Source: CAWATZ01 sp963784995
Lineage (GTDB): Bacteria > Planctomycetota > Planctomycetia > Gemmatales > Gemmataceae
Assembly (NCBI GenBank): GCA_963784995.1
Contig: CAWATZ010000001.1
Location: 372,001 to 436,000, forward strand
Direction of reading: 5' to 3'
DNA length: 64,000 bases
In this document: in pieces, positions 18,500-26,735 of the stretch
How the letters are laid out: each line of letters starts with the position of its first letter
How positions within the stretch are numbered: the stretch's first letter is position 1
The notes under the pieces: model-generated
Database searches by the model: none
The model's input: the letters and a program-made list of their open reading frames with translations, nothing else
What the model was told of the DNA's origin: nothing
Translations under genes and position numbers: made by a program

Positions 18500-19135
18500 G
18501 AGGCACCTCCTTCGCTGAAGTCTTCCCCCAGGTGGGCACGCAGCCGTTCCAGGGCACGCAGGACGCGGACCTTGACCGCCCCTTCGCGGATGCCCAGGAT
18601 GGCGGCGATCTCGGCCGTGCTCAATTGCTCCAGATGACGCAGGATCAGGATCTCGCGGTCCCGGGGCCGCAGCTTTTCCAGGGCTTGCCGTACCGCGCTG
18701 ACGCAGCTCCGAGCGGAGCAGATGCTCGCTGGGGCTGCTGGCCAGGTCGAGCAGCCGGCTGGCCAGCTCGACGGCGGACTCGTCGGGCAGGTCCAGGACG
18801 TTGGGCTCCTCGCGGGTCACCGAGCGTTTGCCGGCCTGGACGTGGCGGCGGCGCAGGTCGATCAGGTGGTCCCAGGCCAGCTGCCGCAGCCAGGGGTAGA
18901 ACGGCAGCGGCCGCTCGCGGACGTAGGCGTCGAGCTTCTGGTCGGCCTCGGCCAGCGCCTCCTGCACCACGTCGGATGGATCGACGCGGGCCGCCAGGCG
19001 GCGGTCGAGGTGCAGGGCCACCATCTGCCGCAGACGGGCCCGGTGCCGGCTGAGGAGTTGTGGGCGGGCTGACTCGTCGCCATTCTGGAGGCGTTCGAGT
19101 AGACAATCCGTATCGGGGTTGTGGGTCGATGGCAT
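18496..19135 (-). CDS. ECF-type RNA polymerase sigma factor, one frameshift
   Basis: ATG at 19135 with GAGGGAGC upstream. Region 2 is visible as DPSDVVQEALAEADQKLDAY and PFYPWLRQLAWDHLIDLRRRH (sigma-70 region 2, planctomycete type). After a one-base shift near 18697, region 4 follows as LEKLRPRDREILILRHLEQL and STAEIAAILGIREGAVKVRV. The reassembled length is about 212 residues. It is coupled to the kinase-WD40 gene through an ATGA overlap, the standard planctomycete arrangement in which kinase and sigma factor form one signalling unit. An ECF-like promoter sits directly upstream, hinting at autoregulation. Confidence 0.85.
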
Positions 19136-19489
19136 GGTAAGCTCCCTCTACTACTGACCCCGCAGAACCGCGGCAAAGGTTACAGAGATTTTGCCGCACG
19201 GGCGCTGATCGGGTTCGAGCGCGCGAATGCAGGATCAGCCTGGGCTCGAACCTCCTGCTCAGGGTAATGGCAGAAGGGAAGCGGAGCAAACGAAATTGTG
19301 GATCAAGTCTCCCGGACAATTAACGTGAGCAGCAGCCCTTCCCCATGTCAGATCCGATTTGTTATAAGAAAGCAAGCGGCGCGGCCCTCAAGCCGCTGGT
19401 TGTCTCACGTCGCCTTTGGACGGATTCTCTTGTCTGGCACTCAACGTCCGCCTCAACTGTGCCAGGGTAATCGGTGAAAGGACCATCCC
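19136..19489. other. Divergent intergenic region between sigma factor and nuclease genes
   Basis: This 354-base gap separates the leftward sigma factor from the rightward nuclease. It holds the ECF-like promoter at 19156-19184, an AT-rich patch (TTGTTATAAGAAAGC near 19358) that could serve the nuclease, and an AAGGA ribosome site before 19490. I see no gene or RNA structure in it. Confidence 0.5.
19156..19184 (-). promoter_or_regulatory. Candidate ECF-sigma autoregulatory promoter
   Basis: Read on the minus strand, TGTAACC (19178-19184) and GGGTC (19156-19160) are separated by 17 bases. This matches the general ECF pattern of an AACC-type -35 and a GTC-type -10. It lies 21-49 bases upstream of the sigma factor start, which leaves room only for a short leader carrying the ribosome site. 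Confidence 0.4.
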
Positions 19490-20362
19490 ATGCGATCCAG
19501 ACGTTTCCTGCTCCTGCTGGCGTTCTTGCTGTTTCTTCTGCCGGCCGGCTGCCAGGATGGCCAGCCGCGTAAGCAAGCCCAGGAAGAGGCCCCGGCCAAC
19601 CCGAACATCCGCTTCGGCATGCCGGCCCGGGCGACGGCGGACCCACGCAATCGCGAGGCCTACCTGATCGAGCGCCCCCAGTACGTCCTCAGTTACAACG
19701 CCAGGACCTGCACGCCGAACTGGGCCTGCTGGCGGCTCCAGAAAAGCGACATCGGTCATGCCAAACGTGGACCCTTTAAGCCCGACCCCCTTCTGCCACT
19801 CGGCTTTCCCCAGGTCATGGCCCATAGCTACGATGGCTCCGGCTTCGATCGCGGTCACCAGTGCCCCGCTCAGGACCGCAGCGCAACGCAGGAAGACATG
19901 GACGCGACGTTTTACACCACCAACATTGTCCCGCAATCGCCCGCCTGCAATGAAAAGGGCTGGGAGCGGCTGGAGGCCTACTGCCGGGAGCTGACCCATG
20001 ACGGTCACGTCCTGTGGATCGCTTGCGGCCCGGCCGGGGTCGGCGGCGAAGGACGATTCGGACGCAAGGAGGAGATCGGCAAGGGGCACGTCGCAATCGT
20101 CGTGCCGGCCAGGCTCTGGAAGGTGATCCTCGTTCTGCCGCACGCTGACGCCACGCCGACCCGGCAGACGCGAGCCATCGGCGTCATCATGCCCAACGAC
20201 CAGACCGTGGACACCAACTGGCCCAAGTATCGGGTCAGCGTCGCCGAGATCGAGAGGCTGACCGGGTACAACTTCTGGCCGCTGATCCCGGAAGAAACGG
20301 CCCGCGCCCTCAAAGAGAAGACAGACGAAGTCCACGTTCGGGTCACGCACAGGGGCGAGTAG
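19490..20362 (+). CDS. Exported DNA/RNA non-specific endonuclease (NucA family), lipoprotein
   Basis: A 290-residue protein. Residues 1-20 form a lipoprotein signal (RRFLLLLAFLLFLLPAG) with Cys21 as the lipobox residue. The endonuclease_NS core has FDRGHQ (catalytic DRGH at 120-123), TTNIVPQSPACNEKGWERLE (metal-binding Asn and Glu region), HVLWIACGP and IGVIMPN. Enzymes of this family hydrolyse DNA and RNA using one Mg2+ and the DRGH His. The lipoprotein signal places it at the cell envelope, for defence or nucleotide scavenging. The next gene, 17 bases downstream, encodes its probable cytoplasmic inhibitor. AAGGA lies 8 bases before the ATG. Confidence 0.92.
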   Translation: MRSRRFLLLLAFLLFLLPAGCQDGQPRKQAQEEAPANPNIRFGMPARATADPRNREAYLIERPQYVLSYNARTCTPNWACWRLQKSDIGHAKRGPFKPDPLLPLGFPQVMAHSYDGSGFDRGHQCPAQDRSATQEDMDATFYTTNIVPQSPACNEKGWERLEAYCRELTHDGHVLWIACGPAGVGGEGRFGRKEEIGKGHVAIVVPARLWKVILVLPHADATPTRQTRAIGVIMPNDQTVDTNWPKYRVSVAEIERLTGYNFWPLIPEETARALKEKTDEVHVRVTHRGE

Positions 20363-20379
20363 CGACGGAGGACCGCACT

Positions 20380-20760
20380 GTGACAACGGAACAACCCAAC
20401 GCAACGCTGGCTGCACTCCGCAAGGCCAGTCAGGGGCTCGTTTACACTTCCGAAACCGACGCGCCGCTGGAAGCGTTTCTCTGGGAAGACAGCGGCAAGC
20501 TGACCAAAAAACACCTGCTGGAACTGACCGGCGGAAAGCGCGGCGCCAGGGTGGAGCGGGAGACGCTGGAGGATTTTCTGTATGCTGTCCCGGAAGAGGA
20601 CCGGCCGGCCTTCGACAAGCTGGCACAGACCCTCAAGCAGCAGCTGTCCGACGTGAAGGTCTACAAGGTCGGCTCGGAACCGGAGAAGCAGGTTTACGTC
20701 GTCGGCAAGAGCAGAGACGGGCACTGGGCCGGGCTCAAAACGATGGTGGTTGAGACGTGA
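20380..20760 (+). CDS. NuiA-family nuclease inhibitor
   Basis: A 126-residue protein starting at GTG 20380 with CGGAGGA seven bases upstream. The N-terminal half, LAALRKASQGLVYTSETDAP followed by LEAFLW, matches the nuclease A inhibitor (NuiA) family first described in Anabaena, where NuiA blocks NucA by binding its active-site metal through an acidic C-terminal tail. Here the protein ends in KTMVVET, with Glu-Thr at or next to the C-terminus. It has no signal peptide, so it would protect the cytoplasm from nuclease that is not exported. It is encoded directly after a NucA-family nuclease and is very probably its immunity partner. Confidence 0.85.
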   Translation: MTTEQPNATLAALRKASQGLVYTSETDAPLEAFLWEDSGKLTKKHLLELTGGKRGARVERETLEDFLYAVPEEDRPAFDKLAQTLKQQLSDVKVYKVGSEPEKQVYVVGKSRDGHWAGLKTMVVET

Positions 20761-20807
20761 GTCAGAGCGACCGCGCCGGGGTCTCAGTCCAATGCAGGGG
20801 AGCAACG

Positions 20808-21266
20808 ATGCCAGCGAGCGACACCGAGAACCCTGATCTGACGCGGGCCGAGTTCTACTTGCACTGGGCCAAGGACGTGGTCCGCTATGCGGACACGGAT
20901 TGCCAGGGCCACGTCAACAATGCGGTGTTCGCGACCTACCTGGAAACAGGGCGGGTGACCATCCTCTGTACACCCGACAAACCGTTGGCCCCGGAAGGCA
21001 CGTCGTTCGTGATCGCACGCCTCACGCTGGATTTTCGGGCGGAAATTCGCTGGCCCTGCGAGGTTGCGATCGGCACAAGGATCCTGCGCGTCGGCAACAG
21101 TTCAGTGACCATCGGTCAGGGACTGTTCGTCGATCGGCAATGCGTGGCAACTGCCGAAACGGTGATCGTGCTGGTGGACGACGCGACGCGCAAGTCGCGT
21201 CCGCTTCCCGATGCAGCACGCGCCGCCTTACAGAAACTCGGAGGCCGCGATGAGCACGTACGATGA
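20808..21266 (+). CDS. Hotdog-fold acyl-CoA thioesterase
   Basis: A 4HBT/FcbC-type thioesterase of about 152 residues. The motif RYADTDCQGHVNNAVFATYL gives the conserved Asp and the HVNN turn of the hotdog active site. TLDFRAEIRWPCEVAIGTRI and ATAETVIVLVD follow as in YbgC-like enzymes. I chose ATG 20808 because GGGGAG lies 7-11 bases upstream; GTG 20757, which overlaps the inhibitor stop (GTGA), is an alternative that adds 17 residues. The substrate is unknown. Confidence 0.8.
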   Translation: MPASDTENPDLTRAEFYLHWAKDVVRYADTDCQGHVNNAVFATYLETGRVTILCTPDKPLAPEGTSFVIARLTLDFRAEIRWPCEVAIGTRILRVGNSSVTIGQGLFVDRQCVATAETVIVLVDDATRKSRPLPDAARAALQKLGGRDEHVR

Positions 21267-21399
21267 GGCGGTCGTGCTGGCAGCCAACCAGGCGGACCTG
21301 ATCCGGGTGCTGGAGGGCCTGTCCCAGCAAGACCCATGGTGCCGGCCGGGGAAATATCCGGTTGCATCAGAGGGGCCGCGCCCTTACATTGCAAGATAG
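21250..21399 (+). CDS. Small hypothetical ORF overlapping the thioesterase end
   Basis: A 49-residue frame from ATG 21250 (MSTYDEAVVLAANQADLIRV) with CTCGGAGG as a ribosome site. It overlaps the thioesterase stop by 17 bases and ends 24 bases before the DUF1501 gene. I do not recognise it. It has no signal peptide or membrane segment. The good ribosome site is the only support. Confidence 0.3.
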   Translation: MSTYDEAVVLAANQADLIRVLEGLSQQDPWCRPGKYPVASEGPRPYIAR

Positions 21400-21423
21400 G
21401 AAACGCACCGACGAGGACAGACG

Positions 21424-22921
21424 ATGCTGAAAATCCTGGGATCGCCTCAACGATTGTGCGACGGCTGGACGCGCCGCGAGATGCTGCGCGTCGGCGGTCT
21501 GAGCGCGTTCGGGCTGGGTCTGGCCGATTGGCTTCGGTTTAGCGAAGCCCAGGCGGCGCGTCCTCGCTCCGGTGAAACGCCTCATTTCGGCAAGGCGAAA
21601 TCCTGCATCCTGCTCTACCTCTACGGAGCGCACAGCCAGCTGGAGACCTTCGATCCCAAGCCCAACTCCCCCGTCGAGATCCGCGGAGAGCTGGGTGTCA
21701 TCCCCTCGAAGCTCCCTGGCCTGCACGTGGGCGAGTTGCTGCCAAACGCGGCGAAGGTGATGGACCGGGTCACGGTGCTGCGCTCAGTGACCCATCCGTA
21801 TCCGATTCACGGCGTCGCCTACGCCACGACGGGCGTTCCTCAGATCGACGTGCCGATGGAGCTGAACCCCCGCGATGGCCGGCACTGGCCGTTCATCGGC
21901 TCGGTGGTCGAGTACCTGACGCGCCGGCAGCGGCCCAGCGCCATTCCGAGCAACGTCGCTTTGCCCTGGCCGTTCAGCACGCAGCGCGTCGGCGAGGTGC
22001 CCCGGGCGGGCCCCTATGCGGCCTTCCTGGGCGGCGCGTACAACCCGCTCTGGACCCACTTCAACGGCCAGGCCACCAGACGCCGGGTCAAGACCCTCCA
22101 GGACCAGACGGTGGACGTGGCCGAGCCCTACGTGGGCATCACCCCCGAGAGCCGCTTCGAGCTGACCGGCAATCGGAGCGTGCCGCCGGAACTGACGCTG
22201 GATCGGCTCGACAGGCGGCGGTCGCTGGTCGAGCAATTCGAGCAGGCCCGGCGCGACCTGGACCGGGGCGACCCGGGGCGGAGCGTGGACGGCTATCGGC
22301 AGATGGCGTACAACCTGATCGCCTCGGACCGGGTCCGGCAAGCCCTCGACCTGGGCCGGGAGCCATTGCCGCTGCGCCAGACCTACGGCATGACCGTCTT
22401 CGGCCAGGCGTGCCTGACGGCCCGGCGGCTGGTGGAGGCCGGCTCGCGGTTCGTGTCGGTCTTCTGGGACGAGTTCGGCCTGGCCGGCTCCGCCTGGGAC
22501 ACGCACTGGGACCACTACTCGCGGCATGAAGGACGAGCTGATGCCGGGTCTTGACTGGGCCCTGTACGGCCTGCTGTCGGACCTGGACGCCCGCGGTCTG
22601 CTGGACGAGACGCTGGTGCTGCTGCTGAGCGAGCATGGCCGGACGCCGAAGATCAGCAAGGCCAAGGGCGGCGGGCGGGACCACTGGTCGCGTGCCTACA
22701 GCGTGCTGCTGGCCGGCGCCGGCATCGCCCGCGGCAAGGTGGTGGGCAAGACCGACAAGATCGCCGGCGACGTGGTGGAACGGCCGGTTTCGCCCAAGGA
22801 CATCCTGGCCACGACGTATCACTTGCTGGGCATCGACCCCGAGACGACTTTCACCGACCGCCTGGGCCGGGTGCTGCCGCTGCTGCCGGAGGGGCAGGTC
22901 ATCCCCGAGGTGCTGGCGTGA
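21424..22921 (+). CDS. DUF1501 protein, Tat-type leader, one frameshift
   Basis: ATG 21424 with GAGGAC upstream. The leader WTRREMLRVGGLSAFGLGLA resembles a twin-arginine signal. DUF1501 proteins are alkaline-phosphatase-superfamily members abundant in planctomycetes and related to sulfatases; their reaction is unproven. Visible pieces are KSCILLYLYGAHSQLETFDPK near the N-terminus and LVLLLSEHGRTPKI and GGGRDHWSRAYSVLLAGAGI near the C-terminus. The frame changes near 22526, between WDTHWDHYSR and MKDELMPGLDWALY. The stop at 22919-22921 directly precedes a long hairpin. Confidence 0.85.
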
Positions 22922-22933
22922 GAGGGGCGAAGC

Positions 22934-23024
22934 TCCTGCCGAGCCGCGCACGCAGCGCAGCGGAGTAAGCGGACCTGCGGGCGGGCCGCTTACTCCGCTG
23001 CGCTGCGTGCGCGGCTCGGCAGGA
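22934..23024. repeat. Long hairpin repeat, family B copy 1
   Basis: Perfect 39-nt arms (22934-22972 and 22986-23024) with a 13-nt loop; weaker pairing extends outward to about 22922 and 23035. The core GAGCCGCGCACGCAGCGCAG and CGGAGTAAGCGG recurs at 57072-57168. It lies between convergent genes (DUF1501 and the acetyltransferase), so a bidirectional terminator role fits. Confidence 0.9.
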
Positions 23025-23039
23025 ACCTCGCCCTCCCGC

Positions 23040-23489
23040 TCAATCCCGCAACGTCTTCTGGAACAGGACCAGGTTGGCGCCGCGGTCGGGGTCCCAGCGA
23101 ATGCCGACGATGTCGTACTCCAGGGCAATGCCCAGGTGCAGCATCGGCCGATGCTGGTTGTGGCACTCGAAACGAATGGCGTCGTACTCGTTGCCCTGGG
23201 CCCACTCGTGGACCGCCTCCATCAGCTGCGAGGCAATTCCCTGACGCCGAAAGCTCGGCAAGACCCCGTAGAACCACGCGAAGAACACGCTGGGCTTCAG
23301 CTCAAAGCCCAGGAAGATGCCCACGGGCCGTTGATTCACCTGGGCGACCATCTGCAGCACGTTGTGCCGGCCCAGGTAACGACGGCGGAAAAACTCCTCG
23401 TCCCGAGAGGGACGAAAGATCTGGTTGTACAGCTCCACGATCAAGGGCAGTTCGTCCTGCCCCACAATGTCAATGACTGCATCCGCCAT
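23040..23489 (-). CDS. GNAT-family N-acetyltransferase
   Basis: A 149-residue protein. FYGVLPSFRRQGIASQLMEA contains the acetyl-CoA-binding RRQGIAS motif of motif A, with the preceding beta strand PVGIFLGFE. The second half (YDAIRFECHNQHRPMLHLGI) fits the later GNAT strand and the Asn-containing helix. The substrate cannot be read from sequence. It converges with the DUF1501 gene, sharing the hairpin between them. Confidence 0.8.
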   Translation of the reverse strand: MADAVIDIVGQDELPLIVELYNQIFRPSRDEEFFRRRYLGRHNVLQMVAQVNQRPVGIFLGFELKPSVFFAWFYGVLPSFRRQGIASQLMEAVHEWAQGNEYDAIRFECHNQHRPMLHLGIALEYDIVGIRWDPDRGANLVLFQKTLRD

Positions 23490-23600
23490 AAAGCGATCTC
23501 ACCCAGGCAGGGAGAGAGGTAGCCCTGGCCTGCCCATTCCCTCATTCCGCGATGCACCGCGGCCGCCCCGACGGCAGCCGCGGTGTCCCTGGCCTGAAGC

Positions 23601-23655
23601 AGGACGGCCTTCCCAGGCCGTCCGGACCCACAGGACGGCCTGGGAAGTCCGTCCT
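23601..23655. repeat. Hairpin with 23-nt arms
   Basis: AGGACGGCCTTCCCAGGCCG and its continuation (23601-23623) pair with 23633-23655 with one mismatch. It lies between the acetyltransferase start and the end of the disordered-protein gene, immediately after that gene's stop, and may end its transcript. Confidence 0.75.
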
Positions 23656-23658
23656 ACC

Positions 23659-24489
23659 TCAACGATCGGGCCTGTAGAGAGAGGCAATCAACTCCTGCCA
23701 GGAAGGCACGTTCCAGGTGGAGAAGTCGTCCGGCTCCTCGTCCTCGTCCTCCTCCGGTTCGGTCTCTTCCTCGGCTTCCAGGGCCGGCTCCTCGTCCTCG
23801 TCCTCGTCCTCCTGGGCGTACGGCTCCTCGTCCGGTTCCCGGCTCACTTCCCGCTCCTCGGCGGTTTCCTTTTCCTGGCTCCCTTTCTTGCCGCGGCGCC
23901 GGCGGGACCGGCGGCGCCGGCCGCCTTCCGGTGTTGACTCCGTCTCTTCACCTGGGGTCGGCTCGGTCGCGCTCCCTGGGACGGTGCCGGCTTCCTCGAC
24001 GACCTCGCCATTGGAGACAGCCTCGGCCCCGGCTGATTGCGTGGCAGAGGCCGGCTCAGCCGGGGAAGGCCCCGAAGTTCCCTCGAACGCCGCTGGCGCC
24101 TTGCTTTCCTCGGGTTCCGCCGACCGGGAACGGCCCGAACCACGCCGGCCGCGCCGGCGCCGACCGCCGCTCTCCTCACTTGTGGCCGGGACAGCCGGGC
24201 TGCCCGGGGCCTCTTCGGCAGGAGGTTCCGTCTCTTCCGGGGTCGTCTCGGAGGGCCCCTCGGTCGCTGCCCGGGGGGGCGCTCCACGACGCTTGCGGCC
24301 TCGGGCCGGGGCTTCTTCCCCGGCCGCGTCAGCCGGGGGCCCTGACGGAACGGCTTTTCCCGGCTCCTGCGGCGCGGTTGCAGGCTCAGCCCGGACTGGG
24401 GGCTCCCGGGGTGGCGCTTCCGCTTCCGGCGGCAGTCCCAGGTCGTCCCAGATGTTGGCCCAGCGCGATTGCTCTTCCGGTTTGACCAT
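23659..24489 (-). CDS. Intrinsically disordered acidic/basic repeat-rich protein
   Basis: About 276 residues. It starts MVKPEEQSRWANIWDDLGLP and ends FSTWNVPSWQELIASLYRP; both ends look structured and aromatic. The middle is low-complexity: Pro/Ala/Glu-rich stretches alternate with Arg/Lys patches (GRRRRGRRGSGRSRS, RRRRSRRRRGKKG), and a long acidic run precedes the C-terminus. The charge layout recalls nucleic-acid-associated or RNase E-like disordered regions, but no catalytic domain is present. Start ATG 24489 is chosen; GTG 24516 is an alternative. Function unknown. Confidence 0.65.
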   Translation of the reverse strand: MVKPEEQSRWANIWDDLGLPPEAEAPPREPPVRAEPATAPQEPGKAVPSGPPADAAGEEAPARGRKRRGAPPRAATEGPSETTPEETEPPAEEAPGSPAVPATSEESGGRRRRGRRGSGRSRSAEPEESKAPAAFEGTSGPSPAEPASATQSAGAEAVSNGEVVEEAGTVPGSATEPTPGEETESTPEGGRRRRSRRRRGKKGSQEKETAEEREVSREPDEEPYAQEDEDEDEEPALEAEEETEPEEDEDEEPDDFSTWNVPSWQELIASLYRPDR

Positions 24490-24580
24490 GATTGTCGTTC
24501 TCGTTCCCTTGCGCACAGTAGTTTGGTCTTGCTCTCTCCGCTATTGTAGCAAAACCGCGGCAATCGCAACCCCCCTCTCG

Positions 24581-24656
24581 ATGACAAGGTGACAAGGTGA
24601 CAAGGTGACAGAAGACTCTGTCACCTTGTCACCTTGTCACCTTGTCACCTTGTCAT
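24581..24656. repeat. Palindrome built from tandem GACAAGGT octamers
   Basis: Three direct copies of GACAAGGT (24583-24606) are followed by a short spacer and four copies of the complementary octamer ACCTTGTC (about 24623-24654). The whole forms a hairpin in which several registers of pairing are possible. The stop codon of the DUF2237 gene (24645-24647, minus strand) lies inside the right array. Slippage would change the arm length. Confidence 0.9.
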
Positions 24657-25035
24657 CGGAGGAGGAGGCTGGTCCACGGCATGGGCCGTCAGCTCTTCCA
24701 GCGACACGAATTCCAGGCGCCGACACGTGCGTGGCCGACAGCACCACGGGCGGGGCAGCGCCGGCCTCCAGGGCTTCCTTCCAGCGGGTGGCGCACAGGC
24801 ACCAGCAGTCGCCCGGCTTCAGTCCGGGAAACGCGTACTCGGGAACGGGAGTGCTCAGGTCGTTACCGTGCTCTTTCGAGAAGCGCAGGAACTCGGCGGT
24901 CATGCGGGCGCAGATGAGGTGCAGCCCCACGTCGCCCGGCCCCGTGTCACAGCGGCCGGTTCGGTAAAAGCCGGTCATTGGCCTGGTGCAGCAGCTCCCG
25001 AGCGGTTGGCCCAGGACGTTCTTGGCTCCGGTCAT
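24645..25035 (-). CDS. DUF2237 family protein, one frameshift
   Basis: ATG 25035 begins MTGAKNVLGQPL, then SCCTRPMTGFYRTGRC, GPGDVGLHLICARMTAEFL, GNDLSTPVPEYAFPGLKPGD and CWCLCATRWKEALEAG, a near-complete match to the remembered pattern of DUF2237, a small cysteine-rich family of unknown function. Near 24725 the homology moves one frame over (ALEFVSLEELTAHAVDQPPP) and ends at a TGA within the octamer array. Length is about 130 residues. The cysteines and Asp/His suggest metal binding, but this is inference. Confidence 0.8.
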
Positions 25036-25107
25036 GGTTACTATCTCCAGCAAGATCGAGAGGATGCCTCTCCTGGAGTATAACGCATAAGGGGGTGGTC
25101 GAGTGGT

Positions 25108-25176
25108 CGAGTGTTGCCTGGGCTGTTCTTTCACCCCAAAGGAGGGTAACGTGATAGCTTGGGGCATTGCCTGGGA
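25108..25176. repeat. Decayed family A hairpin upstream of trpE
   Basis: The stretch GATAGCTTGGGGCATTGCC and CTGGG near 25153-25175 resembles the right arm of family A (GATAGCCCAGGGCATCGCCC), and 25109-25133 resembles the left arm with many changes and a shortened loop. It ends 16 bases before the trpE start, so trpE has a family A element on each side. Confidence 0.5.
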
Positions 25177-25191
25177 ACCCACGAGGTTTGC

Positions 25192-26733
25192 ATGAGACAT
25201 CGTCCCTCCTATTCCGAATTTGTCGAACTGAGCCGGCAGGCCACAGTCGTTCCGGTCTACCGCCAGCTGATTGGCGATACCTTGACGCCCGTGAGCGCCT
25301 TCCTGAGGATCCAGGAAGGGGACTGGGCGTTCCTCTTTGAGAGCGTGATCGGCGGCGAGCGAGTGGGGCGGTACAGCTTTCTCGGCTCGGGTCCATTCCT
25401 GCGGTTTCTTGCCTACGGTTCGCGGGTACAGATCCAGACCGGCGAGCGGCGCGGCGTAAGCCCGCCGGTGCCCGGTGGGTCAGGGGCTGCTCCTGGTGCA
25501 GCCAAAACGGAGGAGCTTGAGCACCCTGATCCGCTGGCCCTGCTCCAGGAGCGCCTGGCCGGCTACCGCACGCCGCACCTGCCGGGCCTGCCGCGCTTCA
25601 CCGGCGGGGCCGTCGGTTATGCCGCCTACGATTCGGTCCGCTACGTCGAGCGGCTGCCGTCCCCGCCGCTGGACGATCGCCAGCTGCCCGACCTCTGCTT
25701 CGCCTTTTACGACCGCATGGTCATCTTCGACCACATCAACAAGACGATCGCCGTGGTCGCTCACGCTCACGTCGGCGACGGTGACCTGGAGCGCAGCTAC
25801 CGTGCCGCCTGCGACCGGGTCGATCGCCTGGTGGAGCGGCTGCATCAAGGCGTGGCTGACCTGCAATTGACCGACATCGCACCCATCGGCGAGGCGACTC
25901 TCCCTTACCGCTCGAACTTCGAGCCGGCCGAGTTCGAGCAAGCGGTGCTTCGCTGCAAGGAGTACATCAAGGCGGGCGACATCTTCCAGGTGGTCCTCAG
26001 CCAGCGGCTGCAGACGGAAACCCGCGCCCGCCCCTTCGACATTTACCGCACTCTGCGTGTGGTCAATCCCAGTCCGTTCCTGTTCTATCTCAAGATGGGC
26101 CCGACCTGCCTGGTGGGCTCCTCGCCGGAGATCATGGTGCGCGTCGAGGGCGACCGGGTCACGATCCGGCCGCTGGCCGGCACGCGCCGCCGTGGCAAGA
26201 CCGAGGAGGAGGACGATCGGCTGGCTGCAGAGCTGCTCGCGGACCCAAAGGAGCGAGCCGAGCACATCATGCTCGTGGACCTGGGACGCAACGACGTCGG
26301 CCGGGTGGCCCGCTATGGGACGGTGCAGCTGAGCGACGTGCTGACCGTGGAGCGCTACAGCCACGTGATGCACCTGTGCAGCACCGTGACCGGCCGGCTG
26401 CGGCCGGGCATGACCGCGTTCGACGCCCTGCGCTCGTGTCTGCCGGCCGGGACCCTGAGCGGAGCGCCGAAGGTGCGGGCCATGGAGATCATCGACGAAC
26501 TGGAGCCGTACCGGCGTGGGCCCTATGGCGGGGCGGTCGGCTACGTGGACTTCGGCGGCAACATGGACACGTGCATCGCCCTGCGGACCATGGTGCTGAA
26601 GGGACAGACCGTCTATCTGCAGGCCGGCGCGGGCATCGTGGCCGACAGCATCCCGGTCAACGAGTGGGAGGAAACCATGAACAAGGCCCGCGGCCTGCTG
26701 CGGGCGCTGGAGATGGCGGAAACGCAACTGTAA
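25192..26733 (+). CDS. trpE: Anthranilate synthase component I
   Basis: A 513-residue chorismate-utilising enzyme converting chorismate and ammonia (from the TrpG subunit) to anthranilate, the first step to tryptophan. Visible motifs are KAGDIFQVVLSQR, NPSPFLFYLKMG, GSSPEIMVRV, RPLAGTRRRGKT, HIMLVDLGRNDVGRV, LPAGTLSGAPKVRAMEIIDE and GGAVGYVDFGGNMD, all in the C-terminal catalytic domain; the N-terminal half shows GDWAFLFESVIGGERVGRYS. The match is closer to TrpE than to PabB. ATG 25192 was chosen. No trpG or other trp gene is in the window. A family A hairpin begins 3 bases after the stop. Confidence 0.92.
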   Translation: MRHRPSYSEFVELSRQATVVPVYRQLIGDTLTPVSAFLRIQEGDWAFLFESVIGGERVGRYSFLGSGPFLRFLAYGSRVQIQTGERRGVSPPVPGGSGAAPGAAKTEELEHPDPLALLQERLAGYRTPHLPGLPRFTGGAVGYAAYDSVRYVERLPSPPLDDRQLPDLCFAFYDRMVIFDHINKTIAVVAHAHVGDGDLERSYRAACDRVDRLVERLHQGVADLQLTDIAPIGEATLPYRSNFEPAEFEQAVLRCKEYIKAGDIFQVVLSQRLQTETRARPFDIYRTLRVVNPSPFLFYLKMGPTCLVGSSPEIMVRVEGDRVTIRPLAGTRRRGKTEEEDDRLAAELLADPKERAEHIMLVDLGRNDVGRVARYGTVQLSDVLTVERYSHVMHLCSTVTGRLRPGMTAFDALRSCLPAGTLSGAPKVRAMEIIDELEPYRRGPYGGAVGYVDFGGNMDTCIALRTMVLKGQTVYLQAGAGIVADSIPVNEWEETMNKARGLLRALEMAETQL

Positions 26734-26735
26734 CC

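Noticed and set aside
22934..23024. Family B hairpin considered as a tRNA or structured small RNA gene
   Set aside because: It is a single uninterrupted stem with no cloverleaf arms or conserved tRNA positions.
24581..24656. Octamer array considered as a small CRISPR array
   Set aside because: Units are 8 bases with no spacers, and half are in inverted orientation; no cas genes are present.
25192..26733. TrpE considered as PabB (aminodeoxychorismate synthase)
   Set aside because: The N-terminal half and overall length fit TrpE better; without trpG or pab neighbours this rests on similarity alone, but TrpE is the stronger match.
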